Shown here piece by piece: positions 38,061 through 47,223 of a DNA stretch of 64,000 nucleotides. This stretch comes from Flavihumibacter rivuli. GTDB lineage: Bacteria > Bacteroidota > Bacteroidia > Chitinophagales > Chitinophagaceae. The stretch lies in assembly GCF_018595685.2 (NCBI RefSeq), contig NZ_CP092334.1, positions 3,996,001 through 4,060,000 on the forward strand, written 5' to 3'. The position numbers and the translations under genes were made by a program. The stretch's first letter is position 1. Every line of letters starts with the position of its first letter. The notes beneath the pieces are model-generated. The model was not told the origin of the DNA. It saw nothing but the letters and a program-made list of their open reading frames with translations, and searched no databases.

Positions 38061-38771
38061 ATGTGGGTTATGCGATACTTGATCATTTTGATGGGTTTGA
38101 TTTGTTGCAGTCCGGTGGTTGCGCAGGACGCCAATGGTTTGCTGAAGCAGGTAAGGGCAAAAATGGCAAAGGTGAAGGACTATGTCGCCGATGGAATGCT
38201 GAAAACTGACGTGAGCTTCATGAATATCCCTGATTCGAAGGTGAAGGTCTATTTCAGGGACCCCGATCAGTTCAAGATCGTCAAGGAAGATGGTATTTCC
38301 ATTCTTCCCAAAGGTGGTGTGAGTGTTAGTCTCAATTCCCTTTTATCCAACAAGGACTTTGTTGCAGTGGCTGGGGGCTATACAAACTGGAATAACAAGA
38401 AACTCGCAGTTATAAAATTGCTGCCCGTACAGGAGAATAGTGAGGTCGCCCTGACCACTTTGTATATCGATGAATTTACAGCATTGGTCTATCGCTCTAC
38501 GACCACCACCCGCGATAACGGCACCTATGAAACCCAACTTCAATACGGTCGTTATGCCAGCTGGGGACTGCCCGATAAGGTCTTGTTCACTTTTAATACC
38601 CGCGACTTCAAATTGCCCAAGGGCGTGACCATGGAGTATGAGACCGGAAAGAAAAAGCCAGCGCAACAAAAGGCCACAGATGGAAAGGGAAAGGTGGATA
38701 TAACCTATTCATCCTACCAGATCAATAAAGGCATACCGGCTTCCATTTTCAGTGCTGGAAAGAATAAGTGA
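38061..38771 (+). CDS. LolA-like outer-membrane lipoprotein-sorting family protein
   Basis: 236 residues with signal peptide (cleavage about residue 22, VVAQ). The mature part begins DANGLLKQVRAKMAKVKDYVADGMLK and continues as alternating strands, the half-barrel pattern of LolA/LolB-type proteins, with a basic, disordered insert GKKKPAQQKATDGKGK before the last strand. Its ATG abuts the permease stop, so it belongs to the ABC operon and may carry a lipid or lipoprotein handled by the transporter. Not the essential LolA by this evidence alone. Confidence 0.75.
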   Translation: MWVMRYLIILMGLICCSPVVAQDANGLLKQVRAKMAKVKDYVADGMLKTDVSFMNIPDSKVKVYFRDPDQFKIVKEDGISILPKGGVSVSLNSLLSNKDFVAVAGGYTNWNNKKLAVIKLLPVQENSEVALTTLYIDEFTALVYRSTTTTRDNGTYETQLQYGRYASWGLPDKVLFTFNTRDFKLPKGVTMEYETGKKKPAQQKATDGKGKVDITYSSYQINKGIPASIFSAGKNK

Positions 38772-38783
38772 TCACCTGCTGTC

Positions 38784-38820
38784 TTTCCTCGTAATTGTCC
38801 CATGTATTATTACGAGGAAA
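38784..38820 (+). terminator. Hairpin after the ABC/LolA-like operon
   Basis: Perfect 12-bp inverted repeat TTTCCTCGTAAT / ATTACGAGGAAA with a 13-nt loop, 13 bp after the stop. The T-tract is poor (TCTTC), so it could be a weak terminator or a 3'-end stabiliser. Confidence 0.6.
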
Positions 38821-39129
38821 TCTTCGACTTACCCCAAAGTTCCTAAGGGGAATGGGTAATTTATTGTGCGGGACGCAAGAATTTTTTATGCAATCCGTTA
38901 ATTGTTAGGAGTTTCCAGGACTTGTTTGGTTGATCTTGACTGGTCATCTGCATGATCGTTCATTGTTGTGTACCAACGGTAATGAATACATGTATTATCG
39001 TCCCTCAGCTAACCTTTTAATGGGATACTCCGTGTCTGTCTTCCTGTAGCATTGTGATAGCGACTTATTGTTTTGCGGGGAAGGCAGGCCAAATGGTAAT
39101 ACCGACCCTGAGAAACCATAAACCGAAGT
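38821..39129. other. 309-bp upstream region of the large T9SS protein
   Basis: No gene. A CCCCAAAG...CCTAAGGGG-like imperfect repeat lies near 38833-38853, and GTTTTGCGG near 39072-39080 could be part of a promoter, but no full TAnnTTTG with spacing is seen. Confidence 0.4.
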
Positions 39130-42100
39130 ATGAAATCCAATTCTACTAAGCCTTCCATTGCCGGCACCTTCCGCGCAATCCTGTTCTTATTGTTGATGAT
39201 TTCGTGTGGGGAATTGTTCTCACAGGCGACCATTTCAATGCCCGTAGGTATAGGAAGTCCATGCGGAACACCCAATGTAACCACTGACGACTCCCTGAAG
39301 GTGTTTACCTATAACAGTACCACCAATGGTTTGGGGCCTTTCTCCAGATGCCGGCCAACTTTTACTGCTCCCGGTTTTGGTGTATTCAGTGCCAGTATAG
39401 CCTTTAACCCAGGTGACCAAATGTATTACATGACAAGGTCGATCAGGCAAAGTAATGGCACCTATAATTCATTCATTTGGCGATGGGCGGCCGACAATGC
39501 CATCTGTCCAACCACCTCTTTGTTTCGGCAGTTCAACAATACCTATATCGCTGGTATCGAATTTGACCAGCAAGGTAGGGCATTCCAGATCAATTTTACC
39601 GGTTCAGCGGCTCCTTATGGCCTGGAGTTGCAAACCATCGACCTGGCGACCGGGGTAGAAGGCCCTGCTAAAGTAATTACCCTTCCTGCCGGCGTGAACA
39701 TCAATAGCATGAACGGTGATATGGTGATCACCCCTGAAGGTCAGTTCCTGTTCATTTTTGATAACAAGTACTTCGTCCTCAATTATGAGGACTATTTCAC
39801 GTCCAACCCACTGGTTGCCACATTTATCAGTAATGTGAATTTTGGCAGTAACCAAACGCTGGTAGGGTTAACCTATGCAGATGGGAAATTGCTGGGAAGT
39901 ACCCTCAATACTTCCAATTTCTCGGCCTGCCAGTATCATGAAATTGATATCCTGAGTGGGGCAAGGGAAGCCCCCAACTACCTGATGTCCGGAACGGTTT
40001 TCAGTTCCTTTGACCTGACCAGCGTTACTACCGCAATAGGCGTGTCGAAAGAACTGGTTTCGGCTACGCCTACTGGTGTGGCAGGGCAATATGACCTTGT
40101 GTACCATATCAGGATCCAGAATATGGGAGATGTACCTATCCGGAACCTGCAGGCAAATGATAACCTTGCCAGCATCAATCCTGCCTTAGGTGCTGCAGCC
40201 GTTTCTAATGTAAGCATCAGTTCGGTTTATAACCCGCTAAACCTGACACTTAATACTTCCTATAACGGGACCACCAATACAAACATGTTGAGTGGCACCC
40301 AAACATTGCCTAATATTCCCCTTGCAAATAATTACCTTGTCATCAGGCTGGCTGTCAGGCTTTCTGGGATCGTTCCCGGGAATATTTACTCAAACAGCGC
40401 TACAGCAAACGGTACAGGTTTCAGGGGCGTTGCAGTAACGGACCAGTCTACGAATGGCCCTAACCCAGACCAGAACAGTGATAACAAGGCCGATAGCCCG
40501 GGGGAAAATACACCCACCCCATTCACCGTTTCCGTAGTAGCCGAAACGCCTCCCTGTGAAGCTTTGAATACCATTTTGTACAACCAGGATTTTGGAACTG
40601 GTACAGGTATGTCGGCGACCATGCCGGGAACCTCCACCACAGATTACACCAGGGTTTCTTCGGGTACAGTTGGTGTTGATCAGGCTACCATTAGTAACAA
40701 TGCTGCCAACGCAAACGCCAGCAATTGGCTGAACATGCCGGATAGAAGTGGAACTGGAAGGATGTTGCTGGTTAACGCAGATGCCTCGCCCCGCAGGGTG
40801 TTTGCCGACGAATTGAATGTGTCCTGCGGAGGATTGAAATACTCATTCTTTGGTTATATCTCCTTCATAGGAAACAGCTCCTACCAAACCTTGTGTAATG
40901 GCTTCGGAGGGTTCAGGTATCCCAAACTTACCGTAATGGTAAGGGATGCGAATACCAACCAGATCATTGCGAGTGTAACAACAGGGCAGTTCACCAGTAG
41001 CAGCTGGACGCAGTTCGGAATGAAGTGGGTAATGCCCAACAATGTTACAAGGGTGAGGCTGGAGATTTACAACGCCGGCGAAGGAGGATGCGGTAATGAT
41101 TTTGCCCTTGATGACCTGCAGTTCGGGCTTTGTGATCCTACTCCAACTGTCTCCACCCTTCCTTCCGGTGGTTGTATAGGTGGATCAACCACACTTGGCG
41201 CCGTGTTAACCGATACTGTTGGAATGAGTAGTTCATTGGAATACCAGTGGCAATCTTCTACAGATAATGTTAACTGGACCAATATTTCCGGGGCTACCTC
41301 AACCTCTTACAGCATTACCAATATGAATGCCAGCCATTCCAGGTATTACAGGCTGATCGCTGCTTCTATTGGTAATATCAATAACACTTCCTGTCGCTAT
41401 GTTTCCAATAGTTTCTTCCTGAACCTGAAGAACCCTTCCACAGCGCCAACTGCCGCTTTGAAGAATAAGATCAGGGTTTGTGTTGGTGAGCCTGTGCAAC
41501 TTACAGCGCAGGGCGGCACACTCGGGACCAATGCGGTTTACCGATGGTACAGGGGAAGCTGTGGTGGAACCCTTGTTGGAACGGGACAAACCATTACTGT
41601 AAACCCGATATCCACGACAACCTATTTTGTAAGGATAGAAGGCGATTGTAATACCACCGCTTGTGCTTCCGTGACCGTGACAGTAAGTTGTGATATTGAT
41701 GATGATGATGATGGTATCACTGACCTTGCGGAAAACAATGGTCTTGATGCTGACCTGGACACAGATGGTGATGGCTTGCCTGATTTCAGGGATCCGGGTT
41801 CGCCTGGCTTTACCGATGCCAACAGCGATGGTATTGATGACAGGTATGACAGTGACCGGGATGGAATCATCAATTCCCTTGACCTGGATAGTGATAATGA
41901 TGGTATTCCTGACGTGGTGGAAGCTTATGGTGTTGATGCCAATGGTGATGGCAGGATTGATAACTATTCAGATACAGATAGTGATGGCCTTTCCCAGAAT
42001 GTGGATGCCAATACCTCAGGGGTTACGGGCTCGGGCACCGGCCTTGGCCTTCAGGACCTTGATGGGGATGGTGTTCCCAACCAGTTCGACCTGGATAGCG

Positions 42101-43557
42101 ATAATGATGGAATCCCTGATATTATTGAGGCAGGCGGCACGGATGCCAATAATGACGGAAGGGTCGATGGGTTTGCAGATGCTGACCAGGACGGATTCGC
42201 GAATGCTGTGGATGGTGATGCCAACAATGATAATAACGCGGAGAACAGTTCCAACGCCCTGGCGAGAACGGGCGCTGACAACAATAATGACGGAAGGGCC
42301 GATAGTTATCCCTTTGACAATATGGATAATGACAGGCGGATGAATGCGTATGACCTCGATAGTGATGGTGATGGTATTACCGATGTTCGCGAAGCGGGAT
42401 TTACGGATAGTAATAATGATGGAAGGATAGATGGAGCCCTTAACCCAACCGGATGGAACGCAGCTGTTGATGCATTGGCCAGCCTTACCCTGAGGAATAC
42501 AGATGGCCGTGGACCGGTTGACTATCTAGATATAGATGCTGATGATGATGGTATCCCTGATAATGTTGAGGCCATGGCCACCAATAGTTACCAGCTGCCC
42601 TCCTATCTGGATGCAGATAATGATGGTATCGATGACAGGTATGATTCCATTTCAGGGTTTGGGGGCAATGGTATTACCCCGAACGACCAGGACGGTGACC
42701 TCAGGCCCGATTACCTGGATGAGGATTCCGATAACGATACGGCACTTGATATCTATGAAGGAAATGACTTTAACAACAATGGCAGGCTGGATGACAATGT
42801 ACAGTTGACCGGCAATGATACAGATGGTGATGGACTAGATAATCGTTTTGACCGCGATAATAGTTCAGCCAGGGGTACTTCTGCATTCATGGGTAACGGG
42901 GGAAGCTTGTCCGGAGACCCGGATCCAGGATCCATGACCATGGTGCAGCGAACGGAATCCTATTACCTGGATAGGGACTGGAGGTTCCAGCCCTACATAC
43001 TCCCCGTAAAATATCTTGGACTCGCAGCCAGTCTGACCAGTAACGGGGTGAAGGTTTCCTGGAAGGCCACTTCTTCAGAGCCGGTAGAGGAGTTTGTGAT
43101 CGAAAGAAGTATCGATGGCGCTGCCTATGTGCAGGTGGGCCAGATCAAGCTTGGTAACCTGGTGCTCAATGATGTTGCCTACCAGTTCCTGGATCCCTTA
43201 AGGAATGTGAACGGTGCGGTTGCCCAATACCGGGTGAAGGCCCTGGTAGCCGGAGGTAAACAGGAGTATAGCAACCCGGCTACGGTAAGGCTGCAGATGG
43301 ATTGGTCCATCAATATTTCGCCCAATCCCACTTCCGACCATCTTGTTGTAAGGGTGGTGGTTAAGGAACCGCAGTCTATGCAGGTAATGTTGATCGATGG
43401 AATGGGAAGGGTGGTAAAGAACCATTTTGCCAGTGCATTAAGGGGTATGAACTCCGTGCAGCTGAATGACCTGGGTTCATTGCCCAAGGGAACATATACA
43501 GTCAGGATTGTGCTGAATAACCAGCAGGCGACAACCCAGCAGGTGATCATTCGGTAA
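39130..43557 (+). CDS. Giant secreted adhesin-like protein with TSP3 repeats and T9SS tail
   Basis: 1475 residues. Signal peptide to about residue 32. Residues about 40-300 look like a beta-propeller-like or repeat domain found at the start of such proteins; about 305-425 resembles a DUF11-type beta sandwich (VYHIRIQNMGDVPIRNLQANDN); about 475-665 a jelly-roll with conserved cysteines; about 670-850 Ig-like segments. From 854 to about 1270 come thrombospondin type-3 calcium repeats (many DxDxDGxxD units). The end from about 1390 is a type-A T9SS sorting domain (NISPNPTSDHLVV ... LPKGTYTVRIVLNNQ). So it is exported by type IX secretion and anchored at or released from the surface. Ligand unknown. 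Confidence 0.9.
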   Translation: MKSNSTKPSIAGTFRAILFLLLMISCGELFSQATISMPVGIGSPCGTPNVTTDDSLKVFTYNSTTNGLGPFSRCRPTFTAPGFGVFSASIAFNPGDQMYYMTRSIRQSNGTYNSFIWRWAADNAICPTTSLFRQFNNTYIAGIEFDQQGRAFQINFTGSAAPYGLELQTIDLATGVEGPAKVITLPAGVNINSMNGDMVITPEGQFLFIFDNKYFVLNYEDYFTSNPLVATFISNVNFGSNQTLVGLTYADGKLLGSTLNTSNFSACQYHEIDILSGAREAPNYLMSGTVFSSFDLTSVTTAIGVSKELVSATPTGVAGQYDLVYHIRIQNMGDVPIRNLQANDNLASINPALGAAAVSNVSISSVYNPLNLTLNTSYNGTTNTNMLSGTQTLPNIPLANNYLVIRLAVRLSGIVPGNIYSNSATANGTGFRGVAVTDQSTNGPNPDQNSDNKADSPGENTPTPFTVSVVAETPPCEALNTILYNQDFGTGTGMSATMPGTSTTDYTRVSSGTVGVDQATISNNAANANASNWLNMPDRSGTGRMLLVNADASPRRVFADELNVSCGGLKYSFFGYISFIGNSSYQTLCNGFGGFRYPKLTVMVRDANTNQIIASVTTGQFTSSSWTQFGMKWVMPNNVTRVRLEIYNAGEGGCGNDFALDDLQFGLCDPTPTVSTLPSGGCIGGSTTLGAVLTDTVGMSSSLEYQWQSSTDNVNWTNISGATSTSYSITNMNASHSRYYRLIAASIGNINNTSCRYVSNSFFLNLKNPSTAPTAALKNKIRVCVGEPVQLTAQGGTLGTNAVYRWYRGSCGGTLVGTGQTITVNPISTTTYFVRIEGDCNTTACASVTVTVSCDIDDDDDGITDLAENNGLDADLDTDGDGLPDFRDPGSPGFTDANSDGIDDRYDSDRDGIINSLDLDSDNDGIPDVVEAYGVDANGDGRIDNYSDTDSDGLSQNVDANTSGVTGSGTGLGLQDLDGDGVPNQFDLDSDNDGIPDIIEAGGTDANNDGRVDGFADADQDGFANAVDGDANNDNNAENSSNALARTGADNNNDGRADSYPFDNMDNDRRMNAYDLDSDGDGITDVREAGFTDSNNDGRIDGALNPTGWNAAVDALASLTLRNTDGRGPVDYLDIDADDDGIPDNVEAMATNSYQLPSYLDADNDGIDDRYDSISGFGGNGITPNDQDGDLRPDYLDEDSDNDTALDIYEGNDFNNNGRLDDNVQLTGNDTDGDGLDNRFDRDNSSARGTSAFMGNGGSLSGDPDPGSMTMVQRTESYYLDRDWRFQPYILPVKYLGLAASLTSNGVKVSWKATSSEPVEEFVIERSIDGAAYVQVGQIKLGNLVLNDVAYQFLDPLRNVNGAVAQYRVKALVAGGKQEYSNPATVRLQMDWSINISPNPTSDHLVVRVVVKEPQSMQVMLIDGMGRVVKNHFASALRGMNSVQLNDLGSLPKGTYTVRIVLNNQQATTQQVIIR

Positions 43558-43572
43558 ATGACCTGAAATGAA

Positions 43573-43601
43573 GAAAGGCTACCAACGCGGTAGCCTTTCT
43601 C
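43573..43601. terminator. Terminator between T9SS protein and pdxA, works both ways
   Basis: 10-bp stem AAAGGCTACC / GGTAGCCTTT with a 5-nt loop, T-rich on the plus side (TTTCTCT) and on the minus side (TTTCTTC); lies between converging genes. Confidence 0.8.
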
Positions 43602-43629
43602 TATTATTGGTGAATCGATCTGGATGATC

Positions 43630-44730
43630 CTATTCTTCCTCAATTTTTTCATCCACAACATTGCCCAATACGGCACTGCCCATTTTCTTCAAGGGATTCT
43701 TCCTGTTGGTGGCATATTCCTGCCTTGCCCTGATGATATCAATACAGGTGAAGATGGCGCAGTACATAGAACTTTCGTCTGCAAGGTTTTTTCCCGCGAT
43801 ATCGAAGGCGGTCCCATGGTCGGGGGATGTTCTCACTATTGGCAGGCCGGCAGTAAAGTTTACGCCATCGCCAAAGGCCAGTGACTTGAAGGGGATCAGG
43901 CCCTGGTCGTGGTACATGGCCAGCACGGCGTCGAAGCGCTCGTGGTAACCACGGGCGAAGAAGGCATCAGCACTGAAGGGACCCTGGATAATGCAGTTGT
44001 TCTGCTGCTTGAATTCCTTGATGGCCGGCTTGATGATGGTTTCTTCCTGGTTGCCGATAAGGCCTTCATCCCCGGCATGGGGGTTGAGCCCCAATACGGC
44101 GATCTTGGGTTTGTCGATCCCGAAATCGCGGACCAGGCTTTCCTGCATCAGGCTAAGCTTGGAAAGGATATTCTGGCGGGTGATATGTTGGGAGAGTTCG
44201 GTTACAGGAACATGTTCTGTCAGCAAACCCACGCGCATATTAGGAGCAACCATCAGCATCAGCACATCCCTTGCATTGAATGCATCCTTCAGGAAGGGGG
44301 TATGGCCGGTATAAGGAAATTGCTCTGACTGCGTATTCTTCTTGTGGATGGGAGCTGTTACCAACCCCTGGATCTGCTTATCCTTAAAGGCCTGTAGTGC
44401 AGCCTGAAGGGAGAGTACTGCATATTTGCCACCTTCTTCCGTTAGCTGGCCGGGGGTGATATTCACTTCTTCCTCCCAACAGTTGAAAATATTCACCTGT
44501 TTCGGATTGATCCGGCTGAAGTCCTTAATGCTTTGGTAATTGAAATTGCTTTCGGGTAGGGATTTGCGGTAAAAATTGATGGCCTTGTTATTGGCAAAGA
44601 TGATAGGGGTGCAGAGGTCGAGCAATCGGCTGTTGGACACTGTTTTGATGATCAGTTCCAGGCCGATGCCGTTGAGGTCCCCGCAACTGATGCCGATAAC
44701 CGGCTTATGATGTTCCTGGGTAGCTGACAT
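43630..44730 (-). CDS. pdxA: 4-hydroxythreonine-4-phosphate dehydrogenase
   Basis: 366 residues from ATG 44730 (MSATQEHHKPVIGISCGDLNGIGLEL); the open frame extends 34 codons further up but overlaps the rsmA promoter. PdxA oxidises 4-phosphohydroxy-L-threonine in pyridoxal phosphate synthesis. Visible family blocks: GDLNGIGLE at the N-terminus, the metal-binding histidines in TGHTPFL, LNPHAGDEGLIG and MYHDQGLIPFK, and VRTSPDHGTAFDIAG at the C-terminus. It is divergent from rsmA, with 89 bp between start codons. Confidence 0.95.
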   Translation of the reverse strand: MSATQEHHKPVIGISCGDLNGIGLELIIKTVSNSRLLDLCTPIIFANNKAINFYRKSLPESNFNYQSIKDFSRINPKQVNIFNCWEEEVNITPGQLTEEGGKYAVLSLQAALQAFKDKQIQGLVTAPIHKKNTQSEQFPYTGHTPFLKDAFNARDVLMLMVAPNMRVGLLTEHVPVTELSQHITRQNILSKLSLMQESLVRDFGIDKPKIAVLGLNPHAGDEGLIGNQEETIIKPAIKEFKQQNNCIIQGPFSADAFFARGYHERFDAVLAMYHDQGLIPFKSLAFGDGVNFTAGLPIVRTSPDHGTAFDIAGKNLADESSMYCAIFTCIDIIRARQEYATNRKNPLKKMGSAVLGNVVDEKIEEE

Positions 44731-44804
44731 ATGGCTTTGAAATGTATTAAGGCATAAAAATACAATTTCTGGCCGATGGGGGCGGGCCTTGTTTCCGCGG
44801 GGTG

Positions 44805-44812
44805 TATTTTTG
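44805..44812 (+). promoter_or_regulatory. -7 box TATTTTTG for rsmA
   Basis: TATTTTTG ends 7 bp before the ATG at 44820; it decides against the in-frame GTG/ATG 18 bp further upstream. Confidence 0.55.
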
Positions 44813-44819
44813 CTGGTAC

Positions 44820-45575
44820 ATGAATTATACACTTAAAAAATCCCTTGGCCAGCATTTCCTTCGGGACGAGAACATCTGCAGGAAGATCGTTGATGCCCTG
44901 AATAAGCAGCCCTTCGGGCGTTTGCTGGAGGTTGGCCCGGGTGGGGGAGCGCTTACCAGGTTCCTGTTGGAGCTGCCGGGTATTGATTTCAAGGCGGTTG
45001 AGCTGGACGAAGAGAAGGTGACTTACCTCGAAAAAACTTATCCGGCCATCCAGGGTAAGATCATACATAAGAGCTTCCTCGACATTGACCCGCCATTTGA
45101 CGGCAATTTTACCGTAGTGGGCAATTTCCCCTACAATATTTCCACCCAAATCCTTTTTAAGATCCTGGAGTGGGGACCACAGGTGGAAGGGGTGATCGGC
45201 ATGTTCCAAAAGGAGGTGGCCCAAAGGGTTGCGGCCGGTGAAGGAAATAAGGTGTATGGGGTGATCAGCGTGCTGGTGCAGGCCTTCTACAAGGTGGAGT
45301 ACCTTTTCGATGTGCCTCCGGGCTGTTTTAATCCCCCGCCCAAAGTGATGAGTGGGGTCATCCGCCTGGTTCCCCGGCCTGATATACCTGAAATGAGAAG
45401 CAGGAAACATTTCTTCCTCCTGGTTAAAACAGCGTTTAACCAGCGCCGTAAGACCCTTAGGAATGCCGTAAAAGGCTTGTTTACCCCGGAAGTTTTGCAG
45501 GACCCGATTTTCAACCAACGTGCCGAGCAATTAAGTGTAGAAGATTTTGCTGCCCTTACCTTTAAAATGCAATAG
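44820..45575 (+). CDS. rsmA: 16S rRNA dimethyladenosine transferase
   Basis: 251 residues, KsgA/RsmA. It dimethylates two adjacent adenines near the 3' end of 16S rRNA. N-terminal [17 protein letters not shown]-binding [14 protein letters not shown], acidic [10 protein letters not shown] and the catalytic NFPYNIS (family motif N-x-P-Y) are all present, as is the C-terminal [14 protein letters not shown]. Start at ATG 44820. The dehydrogenase gene begins 4 bp after its stop. Confidence 0.96.
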   Translation: MNYTLKKSLGQHFLRDENICRKIVDALNKQPFGRLLEVGPGGGALTRFLLELPGIDFKAVELDEEKVTYLEKTYPAIQGKIIHKSFLDIDPPFDGNFTVVGNFPYNISTQILFKILEWGPQVEGVIGMFQKEVAQRVAAGEGNKVYGVISVLVQAFYKVEYLFDVPPGCFNPPPKVMSGVIRLVPRPDIPEMRSRKHFFLLVKTAFNQRRKTLRNAVKGLFTPEVLQDPIFNQRAEQLSVEDFAALTFKMQ

Positions 45576-45579
45576 AATT

Positions 45580-46503
45580 ATGGCGAAAGTCCTGGTGACC
45601 GCAAAGGTGCACCCATGGCTGGTAGAACGGCTTACCCAAAAAGGGTTTGAAGTGGATGTCCAGCCGCAGATCAATTATCAAGACCTTCTCAAGGCAATAG
45701 AAAGCTGTACCGGCCTGATCGTTACCACCCGCCTGAAGATCGACAGGCAGGTGTTGGATGCTGCCCCGAAACTCGAGTGGATCGGCCGTTTGGGAAGTGG
45801 CATGGAACTGATAGATGTGGAATACGCCGGCCAGAAGGGGATCAGGTGCGTCAGTAGCCCGGAAGGTAATCGTAATGCTGTAGCTGAGCACGAATTGGGT
45901 TTACTGCTCAACTTGCTGAATAAGATCAGTACCAGTGCCGTTGAAGTGAGGGAGGGAAAATGGATAAGGGATGCCAACAGGGGCACTGAGCTGAGTGGTA
46001 AAACGGTGGGTATCATTGGTTTGGGAAATACCGGTGGGGCTTTTGCCAGGCTGCTGGAGCCTTTCGGGGTAACGGTTCTTGCTTACGACAAATATAAATT
46101 CGGTTTCGCAAAAGGATATATTAAGGAGGCCAGCCTGGAGCAGGTGGCCCGCTATGCAAATGTGGTAAGTTTTCATGTTCCACTAACAGGGGAGACTTTC
46201 CATATGGCCAATGACGAATTCTTTGGCAGCCTTGAACAGCAGCCTGTATTCCTTAATACCAGCAGGGGTAAAGTACATGATACAGCAGCCCTGATCAGGG
46301 CCCTGAAGAATGGGAAGATAACAGCAGCCGGCCTGGATGTGCTGGAGAATGAAAAGCTTGAAACCTATTCAGCAGGGGAGAAAGAACAGTTGGATTGGCT
46401 ATGTTCCCAACCTAATGTGATCGTCACCCCCCATATTGCCGGGTATAGCCATGAAGCCTACCTGCTAATGGCAAAAGTTGTTCTGGAGAAGTTGGGATTA
46501 TAG
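45580..46503 (+). CDS. D-isomer-specific 2-hydroxyacid dehydrogenase
   Basis: 307 residues from ATG 45580. NAD-binding [10 protein letters not shown] lies near residues 148-157; the catalytic set is Arg in NTSRGKVHD, Glu in GLDVLENE and His in VTPHIAGYS. The N-terminal half has the fold of the phosphoglycerate dehydrogenase/glyoxylate reductase family, but there is no ACT domain, so serine synthesis (SerA) is possible but not shown. It follows rsmA by 4 bp and is co-transcribed. Confidence 0.88.
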   Translation: MAKVLVTAKVHPWLVERLTQKGFEVDVQPQINYQDLLKAIESCTGLIVTTRLKIDRQVLDAAPKLEWIGRLGSGMELIDVEYAGQKGIRCVSSPEGNRNAVAEHELGLLLNLLNKISTSAVEVREGKWIRDANRGTELSGKTVGIIGLGNTGGAFARLLEPFGVTVLAYDKYKFGFAKGYIKEASLEQVARYANVVSFHVPLTGETFHMANDEFFGSLEQQPVFLNTSRGKVHDTAALIRALKNGKITAAGLDVLENEKLETYSAGEKEQLDWLCSQPNVIVTPHIAGYSHEAYLLMAKVVLEKLGL

Positions 46504-46519
46504 AATTTACTAACAGGTG

Positions 46520-46600
46520 TTTGGTTAATCAGGAATTACTATCTTTGCCCATATAAGTGCAACGCTTTCGCTAATGCTGGAGGCGTTGTTCTTTTTTTCT
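46520..46600 (+). promoter_or_regulatory. greA promoter and leader with terminator-like hairpin
   Basis: -33-like TTTG at 46520 and -7 TATCTTTG at 46540-46547 place the start near 46554. Almost immediately a hairpin CAACGC (46560-46565) / GCGTTG (46583-46588) is followed by TTCTTTTTTT. This looks like an intrinsic terminator inside the leader, ahead of the ribosome-binding site. Confidence 0.6.
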
Positions 46601-46609
46601 ATTCTAACC

Positions 46610-46617
46610 AAAGGAGG
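46610..46617 (+). promoter_or_regulatory. Strong Shine-Dalgarno site of greA
   Basis: AAAGGAGG 6 bp before the ATG. A full anti-SD match is unusual in Bacteroidota, where most genes here, such as atpA and rodA, have none. Confidence 0.75.
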
Positions 46618-46623
46618 TGCATT

Positions 46624-47097
46624 ATGGCAGAAATCATTTACGTGACCAAGGAAACGCTGGAATTGATGAAGGAAGAGCTGCACAGGATGAAGACCGTAGA
46701 TCGTCCTGCAGCATCCAAAGCTATTGCTGAAGCCCGTGAAAAGGGGGATCTCAGGGAGAACGCGGAATATGATGCGGCCAAAGAGGCTCAGGGTATCCTG
46801 GAGGCGAAGATCAAAAAGATGGAGGGAGACCTGGCTAATGTTCGTATCCTGGATGCCGATGCTATTGATACCAGCAAGGTGTCTATCCTGACCAAGGTGA
46901 CAGTTACCAATATTGCAACCAAGAAATCCATGACCTACCAGATCGTTTCCGAGAAGGAAGCCGACCTGAAGTCGGGTAAAATTTCAGTTACCTCACCCAT
47001 TGGGAAAGGCTTGCTGGGCAAGACCATTGGGGAGGTTGCAGAGGTCCAGGCACCTGCCGGGATCATCAAATTCAAGATCGAGAATATCTCAGCATAA
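46624..47097 (+). CDS. greA: Transcription elongation factor GreA
   Basis: 157 residues, normal GreA length. The N-terminal coiled coil (about 1-75) carries the tip residues in AREKGDLRENAEYDAAKEAQ that rescue backtracked RNA polymerase, and the C-terminal FKBP-like domain has SPIGKGLLGKTIGEVAEVQAPAG. Its leader has a hairpin plus T-tract and a perfect SD, which suggests control at the level of leader termination. A clear terminator follows. Confidence 0.97.
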   Translation: MAEIIYVTKETLELMKEELHRMKTVDRPAASKAIAEAREKGDLRENAEYDAAKEAQGILEAKIKKMEGDLANVRILDADAIDTSKVSILTKVTVTNIATKKSMTYQIVSEKEADLKSGKISVTSPIGKGLLGKTIGEVAEVQAPAGIIKFKIENISA

Positions 47098-47105
47098 TTT
47101 ACCGA

Positions 47106-47128
47106 CCCCCTCACCCGAGGGGGTTTTT
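47106..47128 (+). terminator. Terminator of greA
   Basis: CCCCCTC ... GAGGGGG stem with a small ACCC loop, then TTTTT. It directly abuts the following repeat array. Confidence 0.85.
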
Positions 47129-47218
47129 GTTAACATTGCGGTAACATTAAGTTTACAATCAGGTAAACATTTGATAACCTTGGTTTCTTCCCCACCCTTC
47201 AGGCCGCTGGTATCTTTG
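47129..47218 (+). promoter_or_regulatory. Five-unit 11-bp direct-repeat operator plus -7 box (candidate Pho box)
   Basis: Five consecutive 11-bp units: GTTAACATTGC (47129), GGTAACATTAA (47140), GTTTACAATCA (47151), GGTAAACATTT (47162), GATAACCTTGG (47173). Then 22 bp (two further periods without the core), a 5-bp GCTGG and TATCTTTG (47211-47218). The spacer GCTGG and the 5-bp gap are identical to those at 14937-14941. The ATG of the next gene is 5 bp after the -7 box. Confidence 0.7.
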
Positions 47219-47223
47219 CGACC

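Noticed and set aside
41692-42860. GAT-rich repetitive DNA as a microsatellite or CRISPR-like array
   Set aside because: It encodes TSP3 DxDxDGxxD repeats in frame; no constant repeat/spacer pattern.
44652-45530. 292-residue minus-strand frame
   Set aside because: Opposite rsmA and overlapping the pdxA start; no motif.
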